Of a stretch of DNA of 64,000 bases, positions 1-8,492 are shown one piece after another; the stretch's first letter is position 1, and each line of letters starts with the position of its first letter. The translations under genes and the position numbers were made by a program. The notes under the pieces were generated by a model. That model was not told where the DNA came from, did not search any database, and saw only the letters and a list, made by a program, of their open reading frames with translations. The DNA is from Legionella sp. PC997 (GTDB lineage Bacteria > Pseudomonadota > Gammaproteobacteria > Legionellales > Legionellaceae). The stretch is taken from assembly GCF_014109825.1 (NCBI RefSeq), contig NZ_CP059576.1, positions 3,078,501 to 3,142,500 of the forward strand, written 5' to 3'.

Positions 1-231
1 ATCAGAATCATGAGCAGGCACACAACGCTCATCGGTCAAAGTGATTGTAATTTTATCCCATGGGAGATCGGTTTTAGACAAAGCTTTAAATAAATCAATA
101 GGAGTTTTTCCACCCGAGACCACTAAATAAGCGTGGCCACGTTGCTCCACTGCATATCTAAGAATACCTTTTATCTGCTCGACCAAATCCTCTGTTAAGA
201 TAGAAGCTTCACTAAAACTACGTAACTGCAT
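1..231 (-). CDS. pgl: 6-phosphogluconolactonase, N-terminal part (cut by window start)
   Basis: This is the first 77 codons of a gene that runs off the left edge. Its ATG lies 14 bp inside the 3' end of zwf. The translation starts MQLRSFSEAS and contains VVSGGKTP near residues 37-44 and LTDERCVP near 65-72, the conserved substrate-binding segments of the 6-phosphogluconolactonase/DevB (NagB-like) family. The enzyme hydrolyses 6-phosphogluconolactone to 6-phosphogluconate, the step after Zwf in the oxidative pentose phosphate and Entner-Doudoroff routes. The overlap with zwf implies translational coupling. Only the N-terminus is visible, so intactness cannot be judged. Confidence 0.9.
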   Translation of the reverse strand, partial: MQLRSFSEASILTEDLVEQIKGILRYAVEQRGHAYLVVSGGKTPIDLFKALSKTDLPWDKITITLTDERCVPAHDSD

Positions 232-1705
232 TTTGCTCCCCCCATACATGCGCCTTACCATTGTATAAACGAATTACTTCTAAAGGCCCCCAAGTTCCTG
301 CAGGATAAGTATAAAGTGGGGTCTCTTGCCTTTCCCATGCTTGCCCAATTTCATCAATCCATTTCCAAGCTTGTTCTACTTCTTCACGACTTACAAACAG
401 ATATTGATGGCCTAGCATCACCTCCAACAATAAGCGTTCATAAGCATCGGCAATTCTTTGCGAGTTAAAGAGATGATTAAAATTTAAGTCCAGCTTACTA
501 TCTCGTAATTGCATAGTTTCACTAAGACCAGGGATTTTATTCATCATTCGTAATTCTACTCCTTCATCGGGTTGCAAACGAATGATAAGTTGATTAGGAG
601 ATAATTCCTGTTTTAATTGTTTAAAAACATTATATGGTTGTGGTTTGAAGTAAATCACTACCTCACTTTGTTTTTTTGATAATCGCTTACCGGTTAATAA
701 ATAAAAAGGGACACCAGACCAGCGCCAGTTATCTATAAATGCTTTGATTGCAACAAAAGTTTCAGTAGTTGAAGTTTTATGGGCGCCTTCTTCATTCAGA
801 TACCCAGGTATTTGTTGGCCCTTAATCACGTTTCCTACATACTGCGCACGCACCGTGTGCTCCTGGGCATGTGCAGGAGAAATAGGTCGCAATGATTTTA
901 ATACCTTTAACTTTTCACTACGAATACATTCAGCAGAGAGACTCATTGGTGGTTCCATTGCCACAAGAGCTAGGATTTGTAAGAGATGATTTTGCAACAT
1001 ATCCCTTACTTGACCCGATTTATCATAATAAGACCATCGTCCTTCTACGCCTACTTCTTCTGCTACGCTAATTTCAACTTTATCAATAGCTTGATGATCC
1101 CAATTTGAAGAAAATATCGCATTTGCAAAACGAAGTACTAGGAGATTCAATACTGTTTCTTTACCCAAATAATGATCAATTCGATAAATTTGATCTTCGG
1201 CAAAAAAATGGGCCACCTCATTATTAATTACTATGGATGAAGGTAAATCATGACCAATTGGTTTTTCTAAAACCACTCGTGAGGGTTGTTTGGTTAAACC
1301 AATACTTGACAGACCTTGGCATGTTTGAGCATAAAGTGTCGGCGGAATTGCAAAATAAGAGATTGCGATTCGCTCCTCGGGACTTACATAATCTAATATC
1401 CTCGAATAATCTTCGGGTTGTGTGAGATCAATCTGGCAATAAGTCATCTTATGAATGAGACGTGACCAAACCTGTTCATCCAGTTCTTCATTGATAAAAG
1501 CTTGTACTTTAGATTTTATTAACCCGGTATAGTCAGTTAATGTGAAGGAATCCCGAGCGCATCCAATAATTCGGGTATTGGCATGAAGCAAATTGGCGCG
1601 TTCGAGTTGATACAAGGCGGGAAATAGCTTACGACATGACAAATCCCCCAAAGCACCAAATATAATTAAATCACAAGGATATTTTACAGCAACTTCTTCG
1701 ATCAT
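218..1705 (-). CDS. zwf: Glucose-6-phosphate 1-dehydrogenase
   Basis: The 495-aa protein oxidises glucose-6-phosphate with NADP+ (or NAD+) to 6-phosphogluconolactone in the cytosol. Visible hallmarks are the dinucleotide-binding GALGDLS loop at residues 17-23, EKPIGHD near 147-153 and the family signature RIDHYLGKE near 175-183. Length is normal for bacterial G6PDH. I place the start at the ATG of MIEEVAVKYPC; an in-frame TTG 33 bp upstream would add an unconserved extension. pgl follows with a 14-bp overlap, so the two first steps of the pathway are co-transcribed. In Legionella this feeds the Entner-Doudoroff route (family knowledge). Confidence 0.96.
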   Translation of the reverse strand: MIEEVAVKYPCDLIIFGALGDLSCRKLFPALYQLERANLLHANTRIIGCARDSFTLTDYTGLIKSKVQAFINEELDEQVWSRLIHKMTYCQIDLTQPEDYSRILDYVSPEERIAISYFAIPPTLYAQTCQGLSSIGLTKQPSRVVLEKPIGHDLPSSIVINNEVAHFFAEDQIYRIDHYLGKETVLNLLVLRFANAIFSSNWDHQAIDKVEISVAEEVGVEGRWSYYDKSGQVRDMLQNHLLQILALVAMEPPMSLSAECIRSEKLKVLKSLRPISPAHAQEHTVRAQYVGNVIKGQQIPGYLNEEGAHKTSTTETFVAIKAFIDNWRWSGVPFYLLTGKRLSKKQSEVVIYFKPQPYNVFKQLKQELSPNQLIIRLQPDEGVELRMMNKIPGLSETMQLRDSKLDLNFNHLFNSQRIADAYERLLLEVMLGHQYLFVSREEVEQAWKWIDEIGQAWERQETPLYTYPAGTWGPLEVIRLYNGKAHVWGEQNAVT

Positions 1706-1980
1706 GTTTGTCCCAAACAATCCTTTTTTGAGGTTCAATACTAAATTGAAAGATTGTGCAGATCAACACAAATCAAAGCTTATCCTGAGAAAAGGAGTTT
1801 CACGGAAAAGCCTTTGGGGCCAAATGTTTTTGGGACAATCATTGCAAAACCTGATTTTTATGCTATATGAAATAAATAAGATAGCCGTTCGCTTCGCCTG
1901 CTTCATTGGCTTAGCTATGAGGCGATGACTAGAGGAGTAATTAGATGTATTTTACCCTAAATCATTATTAGGAGAAGCCG

Positions 1981-2217
1981 ATGCTTAATAAGAGATTTTC
2001 TGAAAGATTAAATAAAGAACTTGACAATATTGGTGCACCCGAATCAAGTGCAGAGCGTATTGAAGTATTATCGAAGCTGGTTAAAATACCAAGGTTTAAG
2101 GCGGAAGCATTGCTTAACGGCGCCACTAACCCAGATGAAAAATTACTCAATGCATTAGCCCAAGAATTCGAGGTAAGTGCTGATTGGTTGGTCGGTAAAA
2201 GTGATTCGTCTCATTAA
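1981..2217 (+). CDS. Small Cro/CI-type HTH transcriptional regulator
   Basis: The 78-aa protein is almost entirely a lambda-repressor-like helix-turn-helix domain. Residues about 28-70 (SKLVKIPRFKAEALLNGATNP, then LLNALAQEFEVSADWLVGKS) show the typical helix 2-turn-helix 3 pattern and the ending ADWLL/VxG of phage-type repressors. There is no effector domain, so it likely acts as a dimeric DNA binder alone. An AGGAGA-like ribosome site precedes the ATG. A perfect 16-bp palindrome lies 15 bp downstream of the stop and could be its operator (inference). The target and phenotype are unknown. Confidence 0.8.
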   Translation: MLNKRFSERLNKELDNIGAPESSAERIEVLSKLVKIPRFKAEALLNGATNPDEKLLNALAQEFEVSADWLVGKSDSSH

Positions 2218-2231
2218 TGTATTTATTCGAC

Positions 2232-2247
2232 TTTATGCGCGCATAAA
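2232..2247. promoter_or_regulatory. Perfect 16-bp palindrome, candidate operator
   Basis: The sequence TTTATGCGCGCATAAA is a perfect inverted repeat between the HTH gene and the broken gene at 2302. A TATAAT hexamer follows at 2259-2264, so a dimeric regulator bound here would sit around the -35 region of that promoter. It has no T-tract, so it is not a good terminator. Its role as the operator of the neighbouring small HTH protein is inference. Confidence 0.35.
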
Positions 2248-2301
2248 CACATATTGTCTATAATTAGAGCTACATGTTTGTAATTATGGGGTATTTGTAT
2301 T

Positions 2302-2519
2302 ATGCGAGCACCAATAGATGCATCGCCTATCGAAATTGAAAATTAGCTTCTTCTATTAAGAAGTGATCCTTGTGGAAAATCCTCACTCCTAAAACAATGG
2401 ACGTGGTCAATGAATTTACGAAAATGCTTGATGCCGCCAAAGTTGAACTCGAAAATGCCCCCTCGTTCTATGAAGCTCATCCTGATACTTCCTTTTTTAA
2501 AGAAAGTATCGTGAAGTAA
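2302..2519 (+). pseudogene. Remnant of a P-loop (Rab/Ras-like?) protein
   Basis: An ATG with a TATAAT promoter about 40 bp upstream opens MRAPIDASPIEIEN, then meets an in-frame TAG at 2344-2346. Continuing past it in the same frame gives LLLLRSDPCGKSSLLKQW, which resembles the G1/P-loop start of small GTPases (normally GDSGVGKSSLL). Immediately afterwards a different frame, open from ATG 2397 to TAA 2517, reads a 40-aa tail, MDVVNEFTKMLDAAKVELEN and onward, ending FFKESIVK. The simplest reading is a gene with a nonsense codon, a frameshift and loss of its middle. The GTPase assignment rests only on the loop; the loop itself is degenerate. Confidence 0.35.
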
Positions 2520-2591
2520 TAAAGGGGAATCGTGAGCAAGAGGAAGAAAATTCCGATATTTCATATCGCTAAACGACGATCGTAAAGCAGC

Positions 2592-3500
2592 TTAACCATG
2601 GAACCGATCATTCACACTGATCGGTTTTGCATGTTTCTCAATGTACTCAAAAATTTTGCCAGCTATATTAATTCCAGTGGCTTTTTCCACACCTTCAAGA
2701 CCAGGGGAGGAATTAATTTCTAAGACTAAAGGTCCATGATTCGATCGAATTAAATCGACACCCGCAACCTTTAATCCCATTGTTTTAGCAGCACTAACTG
2801 CAATAGAACGCTCTTGTGGGGATAACTTGACTTTGACCGCTTTTCCACCTTGATGAACATTGGCACGGAACTCCCCCTCTTTCGCTTGTCGTTTCACCGC
2901 CGCAATTACTTTTTCTCCGACAACAAAACAGCGAATATCGACGCCACGTGACTCCTCAATAAACTCTTGTACCAAAATGTTGGCATGCATTTCTTTAAAA
3001 GCATTAATAATACTCACCGCTGATTGATGACTATCTGCGAGAATAACCCCTTTCCCCTGAGTTCCTTCCAATAATTTAATAACTAAGGGAGCACCCCCAA
3101 CCATACGAACTAGGTCTTCAGTATCATCCGGTGATTGGGCAAAGCTTGTTAAGGGCATAGGGATTCCTTTGCGGGCTAATAACTGTAATGAGCGGAATTT
3201 ATCACGCGAGCGGGCTATGGCTAAGGACTCATTTAAAGCATACATACCCATAGTTTCCATATGACGCAAAACTGCTGTACCGTAGTAAGTATTCGATGCA
3301 CCAATTCTTGGAATGACTGCATCAAAATGAGGCAAGGGTGACCCTCCTCTATAATGAACCTTAGGGCAGGAAGCGGCGACATTCATGTAACAATATAAAG
3401 GATTAATAATTCTAATCTCATGGCCAGCAGCTTCTCCCTCTGCTTTCAGACGCTTGTGAGAGTACAAATGTGGATTTGTGGCCAATATTGCAATTTTCAT
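2592..3500 (-). CDS. rimK: RimK-type ATP-grasp glutamate ligase
   Basis: The 302-aa protein belongs to the RimK family, which adds glutamate residues to the C-terminus of ribosomal protein S6 and can make poly-alpha-glutamate. It shows the family start [18 protein letters not shown], the ATP-grasp segment [17 protein letters not shown], and the Mg/ATP site [19 protein letters not shown] near the end. I chose the ATG preceded by GAGGAAAG; an in-frame TTG six codons upstream would lie within that ribosome-binding region. Length equals E. coli RimK. It stands alone on this strand, separated from the SCO1 gene by about 140 bp. Confidence 0.94.
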   Translation of the reverse strand: MKIAILATNPHLYSHKRLKAEGEAAGHEIRIINPLYCYMNVAASCPKVHYRGGSPLPHFDAVIPRIGASNTYYGTAVLRHMETMGMYALNESLAIARSRDKFRSLQLLARKGIPMPLTSFAQSPDDTEDLVRMVGGAPLVIKLLEGTQGKGVILADSHQSAVSIINAFKEMHANILVQEFIEESRGVDIRCFVVGEKVIAAVKRQAKEGEFRANVHQGGKAVKVKLSPQERSIAVSAAKTMGLKVAGVDLIRSNHGPLVLEINSSPGLEGVEKATGINIAGKIFEYIEKHAKPISVNDRFHG

Positions 3501-3637
3501 GAAAAACGCTTTCCTCAATTTTTTTATTATTCTAGAAATTTCGAGCCTTTTTACAACTCGCTCGTATAAATAAAGCCTAGTCCAAAAATGTAAAAATCAC
3601 CTTGGAGCAACAAAATATATTTCAAAAAAATGTTCCC

Positions 3638-4282
3638 TTAAGAAACCAACAACAGATAATCCTGCGCTAATAAATCTGCATGATGCGGCGTGGTAAAAAA
3701 TGCATTAAGTTCTCCGTGGGGATTGAACAGCATCAAAGCACCACTATGCTGAATATCATAATTTGTGACATCATTAGTTCCCCTTTCAATTACTTTTGCA
3801 TAAGCAATTCCCATTTCTCGAGTCATTAACTTAATGGATTCCTCATCTCCTCGGGCCCCATAAAAATTGGGATTGAATGAAGTGACATAATGTCCTAGTT
3901 TTTCTTGATTATCACGCTCAGGATCAATTGAAATCATCACGACGTGCGGCAAATTCTTTACACCCTTCTCTTCAAGAATGCGATACATTTTGGATAATTC
4001 GGCCATAGTAGTGGGACAAACATAACCACAGTTTGTAAAACCAAAAAACATTAAAGTCCATTTCCCTTTTAAGCTCTTATTGCTAAATGGTTTTTCATCC
4101 ATTCCTGTTAAATTAAACTGATTCACTTGTCTTGGATTTTCAAGGTAAGTACCATGAAATGAAGACACATCTATTTTTTTCTTAAAATGTACATGCTGAC
4201 CTACAAAAATTCCTGAAAACAATCCTGCAAGAGCCAGCAAAACAACTACAGTAAAGGTAACACTTTTAGCCTTTAAACTCAT
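3638..4282 (-). CDS. SCO1/SenC/PrrC copper chaperone
   Basis: The 214-aa membrane-anchored protein has one N-terminal transmembrane helix (about residues 9-29) and a periplasmic thioredoxin-fold domain. The copper ligands of the SCO family are present: CGYVC at residues 85-89 (CxxxC) and His179 in DIQHSG. SCO1 proteins deliver copper to, or reduce, the CuA site of cytochrome c oxidase subunit II. It is the last gene of a block with heme O/A synthesis and SURF1, which supports a role in assembly of an aa3-type oxidase. Confidence 0.93.
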   Translation of the reverse strand: MSLKAKSVTFTVVVLLALAGLFSGIFVGQHVHFKKKIDVSSFHGTYLENPRQVNQFNLTGMDEKPFSNKSLKGKWTLMFFGFTNCGYVCPTTMAELSKMYRILEEKGVKNLPHVVMISIDPERDNQEKLGHYVTSFNPNFYGARGDEESIKLMTREMGIAYAKVIERGTNDVTNYDIQHSGALMLFNPHGELNAFFTTPHHADLLAQDYLLLVS

Positions 4283-4373
4283 TTTACCCCCTTATAGGAA
4301 CATACATGGAATAAGTCTCATAAACAGCTTTCACAAAAATTACTGTTCTTGGAACTTATTTCATACCTATTCC

Positions 4374-5264
4374 TTATAAATAATGATCGATCAATAAAAA
4401 AACAAACAATAACATCAAATACACGATTGAAAATCTAAATGTTTGCATTGCAACAACAGGTTTATCGGTACGATATAATTTATGCGACCAAAATAAAAAT
4501 CGCGCACCCAGCACTAAAGCCCCTATTAAATAAAATAAGCCACTCATCCCTACAACAAAAGGCAATACACTCACTACAAGCAATAAGATGGTATATAAAT
4601 AAACACTCAATTTAGTAAACGCAATCCCATGGGTGACGGGTAACATAGGAATTTGAGCATGCTGATACTCTTCGTAACGATAAATAGCCAGAGCCCAAAA
4701 ATGTGGAGGTGTCCATATAAAAATAATTAATACCAGCAATAAAGCTTGAGGATCCAATTGATTTGTCACAGCAGTCCAACCCAGCAACGGTGGTGCAGCT
4801 CCAGCTAATCCACCGATGACTATGTTTTGGGAGGTGGCTCTTTTTAAGTAACCTGTATAAATACCAGCATAGCCTATGAGGGTAATAAACGTAAGGCACG
4901 CAGTGAGTTGATTTACAAATATCACCAAAATTGTCAGCCCAAGAGTACCCATGATTAAAGCAAACCATAAAGCTTGCTTTACAGAAACCTGTCCACTCGC
5001 TACAGGTCTTTTTTTGGTTCTGGCCATAATGGCATCAATTCGTTTATCTACCAAATGATTAATTGCAGCCGCACTTCCTGCACACAGTCCAATACCAAGC
5101 AGAGAAAGAATCAGCAGCGACATACTAACCCAGCCAGGAGCGGCCAGATACATTCCGACAACTACCGTCAATAACATAAGTAGTACAACTCGAGGTTTGC
5201 ATAACTCAAGGTAATCACGCCAAGTAGCTGACGAAGATTGAACTACATGCTCAGCGTGCATCAT
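4374..5264 (-). CDS. cyoE: Protoheme IX farnesyltransferase (heme O synthase)
   Basis: This 296-aa polytopic membrane enzyme of the UbiA superfamily transfers a farnesyl group to heme B to make heme O. The polyprenyl-diphosphate-binding motif [19 protein letters not shown] lies at about residues 69-87, followed by alternating hydrophobic segments and a second conserved loop ending in [16 protein letters not shown], typical of CyoE/CtaB. The start codon lies 14 bp inside the end of ctaA, so the two genes are coupled: CyoE makes heme O, CtaA converts it to heme A. It is also called ctaB in oxidase clusters. Confidence 0.95.
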   Translation of the reverse strand: MMHAEHVVQSSSATWRDYLELCKPRVVLLMLLTVVVGMYLAAPGWVSMSLLILSLLGIGLCAGSAAAINHLVDKRIDAIMARTKKRPVASGQVSVKQALWFALIMGTLGLTILVIFVNQLTACLTFITLIGYAGIYTGYLKRATSQNIVIGGLAGAAPPLLGWTAVTNQLDPQALLLVLIIFIWTPPHFWALAIYRYEEYQHAQIPMLPVTHGIAFTKLSVYLYTILLLVVSVLPFVVGMSGLFYLIGALVLGARFLFWSHKLYRTDKPVVAMQTFRFSIVYLMLLFVFLLIDHYL

Positions 5265-6255
5265 TTTGCCCCTTACGCGTTAAATGCAGCGTACTAAATA
5301 AGGTTGCCAGTAATAGTGCAGCAACCCCATTATGGGCTACAGCAACACTAATTGGCAGTAAATAAATTACATTTAAAATTCCTAAAGTAAATTGAACCAA
5401 TACTAATAAAGACAACACTACAGCTGCGGTTTTAAGATAATTAAAGCTGCTTCTGCATAGAATCAATAACGAGAGTACCAGAATATAAACTGCGGTTATT
5501 ATTGCCCCTAATCGGTGGATAAATTGAATTGTTACTCTTACATCATGATCGAGTACCCCTCCTTGATAATTAGCTCCCACTGGCGAAAATAAATTAAATC
5601 CTTCTGCGAAATGTAGATCAGGTAACCATTCACCATTACACATAGGGAATCCAATACATGAGATCCCAGCATAATTTGAACTAACCCAACCGCCTAATGC
5701 GATTTGCAAGAACACAATAAGCAACCCGATTCGTAACCAAGGACGCCATTGTGATAAATCATTTCCCTTTATTGAGCTAATTTGTAATCGAAAACGACTT
5801 AAGCATGCAACGATCAGCATACCGCCTAAAAGGTGTCCCATAACGACTACTGGTAACAACTTCAAGGTTACTGTCCACATCCCCAAAGCAGCTTGAAAGA
5901 AAACTAAGATAATTAGTGCAGCGGGCAAATGCCAAGACAAATTGTTACCCTGCAAACGCTTGCGTGCTACATAAAAACCTATAAAAAAAATTAACAAAGC
6001 TAAAGAACCAGCAGCATAACGATGAACCATTTCCGTCCATGCCTTTCTAGATTCGATGGGAATTTGTGGGTATTGAGTTTGTGCAGCCTGCAATTTGTCC
6101 GTAGCACTTGGAAGAACCATCTGGCCATAACAACCAGGCCAATCCGGACAACCTAAGCCTGCATCAGTCAAGCGCGTATATGCCCCGAGCATAACTACGA
6201 ATAAAGACAAAAGCACAGCAAATGACACTACATACCGTAATAATTTATTCTGCAT
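5251..6255 (-). CDS. ctaA: Heme A synthase (COX15/CtaA family)
   Basis: The 334-aa membrane protein oxidises the C8 methyl of heme O to a formyl group, giving heme A. It has about eight hydrophobic segments; the first loop carries [22 protein letters not shown], diagnostic for COX15/CtaA with its cysteine pair, and paired histidines occur in MVHRYAAG and FIHRLGA. I start at ATG 6255 (MQNKLL); an in-frame GTG four codons earlier overlaps the previous gene. It ends inside the cyoE start, and both sit in the oxidase-assembly block. Confidence 0.95.
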   Translation of the reverse strand: MQNKLLRYVVSFAVLLSLFVVMLGAYTRLTDAGLGCPDWPGCYGQMVLPSATDKLQAAQTQYPQIPIESRKAWTEMVHRYAAGSLALLIFFIGFYVARKRLQGNNLSWHLPAALIILVFFQAALGMWTVTLKLLPVVVMGHLLGGMLIVACLSRFRLQISSIKGNDLSQWRPWLRIGLLIVFLQIALGGWVSSNYAGISCIGFPMCNGEWLPDLHFAEGFNLFSPVGANYQGGVLDHDVRVTIQFIHRLGAIITAVYILVLSLLILCRSSFNYLKTAAVVLSLLVLVQFTLGILNVIYLLPISVAVAHNGVAALLLATLFSTLHLTRKGQNDAR

Positions 6256-6259
6256 TAGA

Positions 6260-6802
6260 TTAATCACTCTTTTCTGTTGTATTGAGCAATAACTTCAAAT
6301 CTTTGTATACATCATTAGGGTTTACCTGAGATGCATAACTGAGTATTAAATAATTACCTGGATCAGCTATAAATACTTTATTTTCAGACAATAAAGCCTC
6401 TTTACTAACTTGATCTGCAGATAATTTTGCCACTTTAAAATCTATTTCCTTTAAATAGGCTTGTTGCTTTGGTGATAAGGGAGGTGCTTTATCACTGAGA
6501 AGAAGCCATTGATCCACCTGGTATAATTTGCGTCCTAACGCCAGACGAATTCGAGCGAGTATATCGAGCTGCTTCATACACCCTTGATCACAAGCCTCTG
6601 AACTCCAAAAGACGATACGCCATTTGGATTTTCCTTCCAAGGCATTCACCATTATTGGTGGATTCAGCAATGTCCCTTTATTAACCCGAGTAGCGCCCAA
6701 CCAAGAAGGATGCTGGTAAAATAAATAAGCCGCTACGCCGGGGGTGACGAATATTACAACCAACAACACTAAAATATAATATTTACTGGCTTGTTTTTTC
6801 AT
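6260..6802 (-). CDS. Membrane-anchored oxidase-cluster protein of unknown function
   Basis: The 180-aa protein has one N-terminal transmembrane segment (about residues 9-27) followed by a soluble domain. I see WRIVFWSSEACDQGCMKQLD near residues 61-80, where a Cys pair (CDQGC) follows a strand in the position of the thioredoxin/SCO motif. This suggests a divergent thioredoxin-fold oxidase-assembly factor, but the rest is not conserved enough to name. It lies between SURF1 (20-bp overlap) and ctaA (4-bp gap), so it is translated with them. Homologues occur in many gammaproteobacterial cox clusters. Confidence 0.7.
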   Translation of the reverse strand: MKKQASKYYILVLLVVIFVTPGVAAYLFYQHPSWLGATRVNKGTLLNPPIMVNALEGKSKWRIVFWSSEACDQGCMKQLDILARIRLALGRKLYQVDQWLLLSDKAPPLSPKQQAYLKEIDFKVAKLSADQVSKEALLSENKVFIADPGNYLILSYASQVNPNDVYKDLKLLLNTTEKSD

Positions 6803-7520
6803 TTTTTTTCTTCAGATTTAAGGCTACAAATATAATTAGTATTACCAATGCCATAGCAAACCACTGCAAAGCATAAGCTAAATGCCGCTGCGGAGGCATG
6901 GATACCGTTTCCCATTCACGCACAAATCCATTTGTGTCTTGCTTGTCGAGGCGAATAATAAACGGAGCGACTGATTTTTGCAAAACTTGGCTGATCAATT
7001 GATCATCTACACGCTCCAAAATGATCGTATTATTCCCTTTTTCTTCTATAGCCGGCCCTAAAACCCATTGATTTTTACTGGGAAAATAGACTGTTCCTTG
7101 TAATTCGATTATTCCTTTGGGGATTTGGATGTTTGGAAGAATTCGCCGTGTCAGTTCACCATGAACCCATCCGCGATCAATTACAATTATAGATCCATCG
7201 GACAATCGGAAGGGAGATAAAACATCGTAACCAAATTGATGTTTGTAATGTTGATTATCCAATAAAAATATTTGCGGCAGATAATGACCTTTTAAGGAGA
7301 GTCGTTCATATTGCACTGGCAGTTCTTTCTTTACCGCCCAAGGAACTGGGTTTTGCTTCTCTTGGTTTTTTTGTGCCACAATCATTTTTGTTTTTTCATC
7401 TGCACGATGGATTTGCCAGAACCCAAGGCGAACGAATAAAGAAAAAACTAGGATTGCCAGAATTGACATCGGCCAGCTTGGGGTGAAACGAAATTTAAAA
7501 CAGGTTAAACTAGGCATCAT
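6783..7520 (-). CDS. SURF1 family cytochrome oxidase biogenesis protein
   Basis: The 245-aa protein has the SURF1 layout: an N-terminal transmembrane helix (about residues 15-32, ending FWQIHRADEKTK), a periplasmic domain, and a C-terminal helix (about 217-236). Conserved pieces are GHYLPQIFLLDNQ, VIDRGWVHGEL and the pre-helix stretch PQRHLAYALQWFAMAL with the invariant HxxYAxQWF pattern. SURF1 helps heme A insertion into oxidase subunit I. It is the first gene of the five-gene minus-strand block that includes ctaA and cyoE. Confidence 0.93.
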   Translation of the reverse strand: MMPSLTCFKFRFTPSWPMSILAILVFSLFVRLGFWQIHRADEKTKMIVAQKNQEKQNPVPWAVKKELPVQYERLSLKGHYLPQIFLLDNQHYKHQFGYDVLSPFRLSDGSIIVIDRGWVHGELTRRILPNIQIPKGIIELQGTVYFPSKNQWVLGPAIEEKGNNTIILERVDDQLISQVLQKSVAPFIIRLDKQDTNGFVREWETVSMPPQRHLAYALQWFAMALVILIIFVALNLKKKNEKTSQ

Positions 7521-7576
7521 TAATTAATTGTTTAAATGTTAGTCATAATTTGACGGCAATTTCGGGAGTATAACAA

Positions 7577-7780
7577 ATGATCACTAAAATTATCATCATC
7601 TCTGTCATGATTATCATTGCTGGGGCTTTGGCAAGTGGTCTTATCTTCCTAATTCGAGACCCAGGAAACTCCAAACGTACCGTTAAAGCATTAACGATAA
7701 GAATAAGTATTTCAGTAGGTTTATTTATATTTTTATTAATTGCTTTTAAACTGGGTTTAATTAAGCCTCATGGCATTTGA
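7577..7780 (+). CDS. DUF2909-like twin-transmembrane protein
   Basis: This 67-aa protein consists of two hydrophobic helices (residues about 4-26 and 42-62) joined by a basic loop SKRTVKALTIRISIS. The arrangement and position, divergent from SURF1 next to a cox cluster, match the small DUF2909 twin-helix proteins often found beside cytochrome oxidase genes. The biochemical function is unknown. A short ribosome site precedes the ATG; the next gene starts 16 bp downstream. Confidence 0.75.
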   Translation: MITKIIIISVMIIIAGALASGLIFLIRDPGNSKRTVKALTIRISISVGLFIFLLIAFKLGLIKPHGI

Positions 7781-7795
7781 TTGGAAGGATAAATT

Positions 7796-8254
7796 ATGCG
7801 TATTGTATTAATCAGTTTCCTATTTCTGTGTCAGTGCATCCATGCAGACACCATAAAAAATTACATGAGTATCGCTGATAATATTCCTCAGATGGAAGTT
7901 AAAGCAGATCCTCAAGCGCAAGCATGGGCTCGCTCTGCTCGCCATGTCTTAACAATAACGTGCGAAAGTATTGCAGAAACGATGATTCAAGCCAATGAAG
8001 TCGCAAAAAATCAAGGAAATCCTATTTTTTGCTTGCCACCAGGGGTACAGCTTAGTGCATTTACGCTTTGTGAATTGATTCAGCAGACATATAAAGAGAT
8101 CTCAAGCCAGCAAAGTGATAAAGATTCCATGACCGTTTCTCAAGTAGCTTGGTTAGGAGCAAGTAAACACTATCCTTGTCAACAAAATACAGCGGCAAAA
8201 AATGAAATGCTTCATGTTTCCGCAGCGCTTGGACAACCCTCCTCACAAAAATAA
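7796..8254 (+). CDS. Secreted Rap1a/Tai-like small protein
   Basis: The 152-aa protein begins with a cleavable signal peptide (MRIVLISFLFLCQCIHA) and so acts in the periplasm. The mature part has FCLPPGVQLSAFTLCELIQQTYKE near residues 82-105 and VAWLGASKHYPC near 121-132, the pattern of Rap1a/Tai-type domains (FCxPxGV, then a helix, then HPC). That family includes immunity proteins to type VI amidase effectors but also many orphans. No toxin gene is adjacent here, so an immunity role is not supported. Downstream about 240 bp hold no evident gene. Confidence 0.6.
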   Translation: MRIVLISFLFLCQCIHADTIKNYMSIADNIPQMEVKADPQAQAWARSARHVLTITCESIAETMIQANEVAKNQGNPIFCLPPGVQLSAFTLCELIQQTYKEISSQQSDKDSMTVSQVAWLGASKHYPCQQNTAAKNEMLHVSAALGQPSSQK

Positions 8255-8492
8255 AAAGCCCTTCTTTTTACATGAGGATTAATTCGCATTGATTTAATCC
8301 TTATTCAAAATATTAATTACTAATGTCGCGAATTTCTCTGAGATAACTTAACAAACTGTGCTTTTTTTAACACCCTTCCAAAACTTCTTTCAAAGTTGGA
8401 CGCCCTAGGGTTTTCATTACTTTTAAATTTTAAAAATATAATGATATATATCATAAAGATTAGCCAACTTGCTGTACGTGAAAGGATAAAAT

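Noticed and set aside
2343..2564. Minus-strand 73-aa frame opposite the broken P-loop gene
   Set aside because: It has no ribosome site and is a shadow of the plus-strand remnant, whose fragments make more sense as protein.
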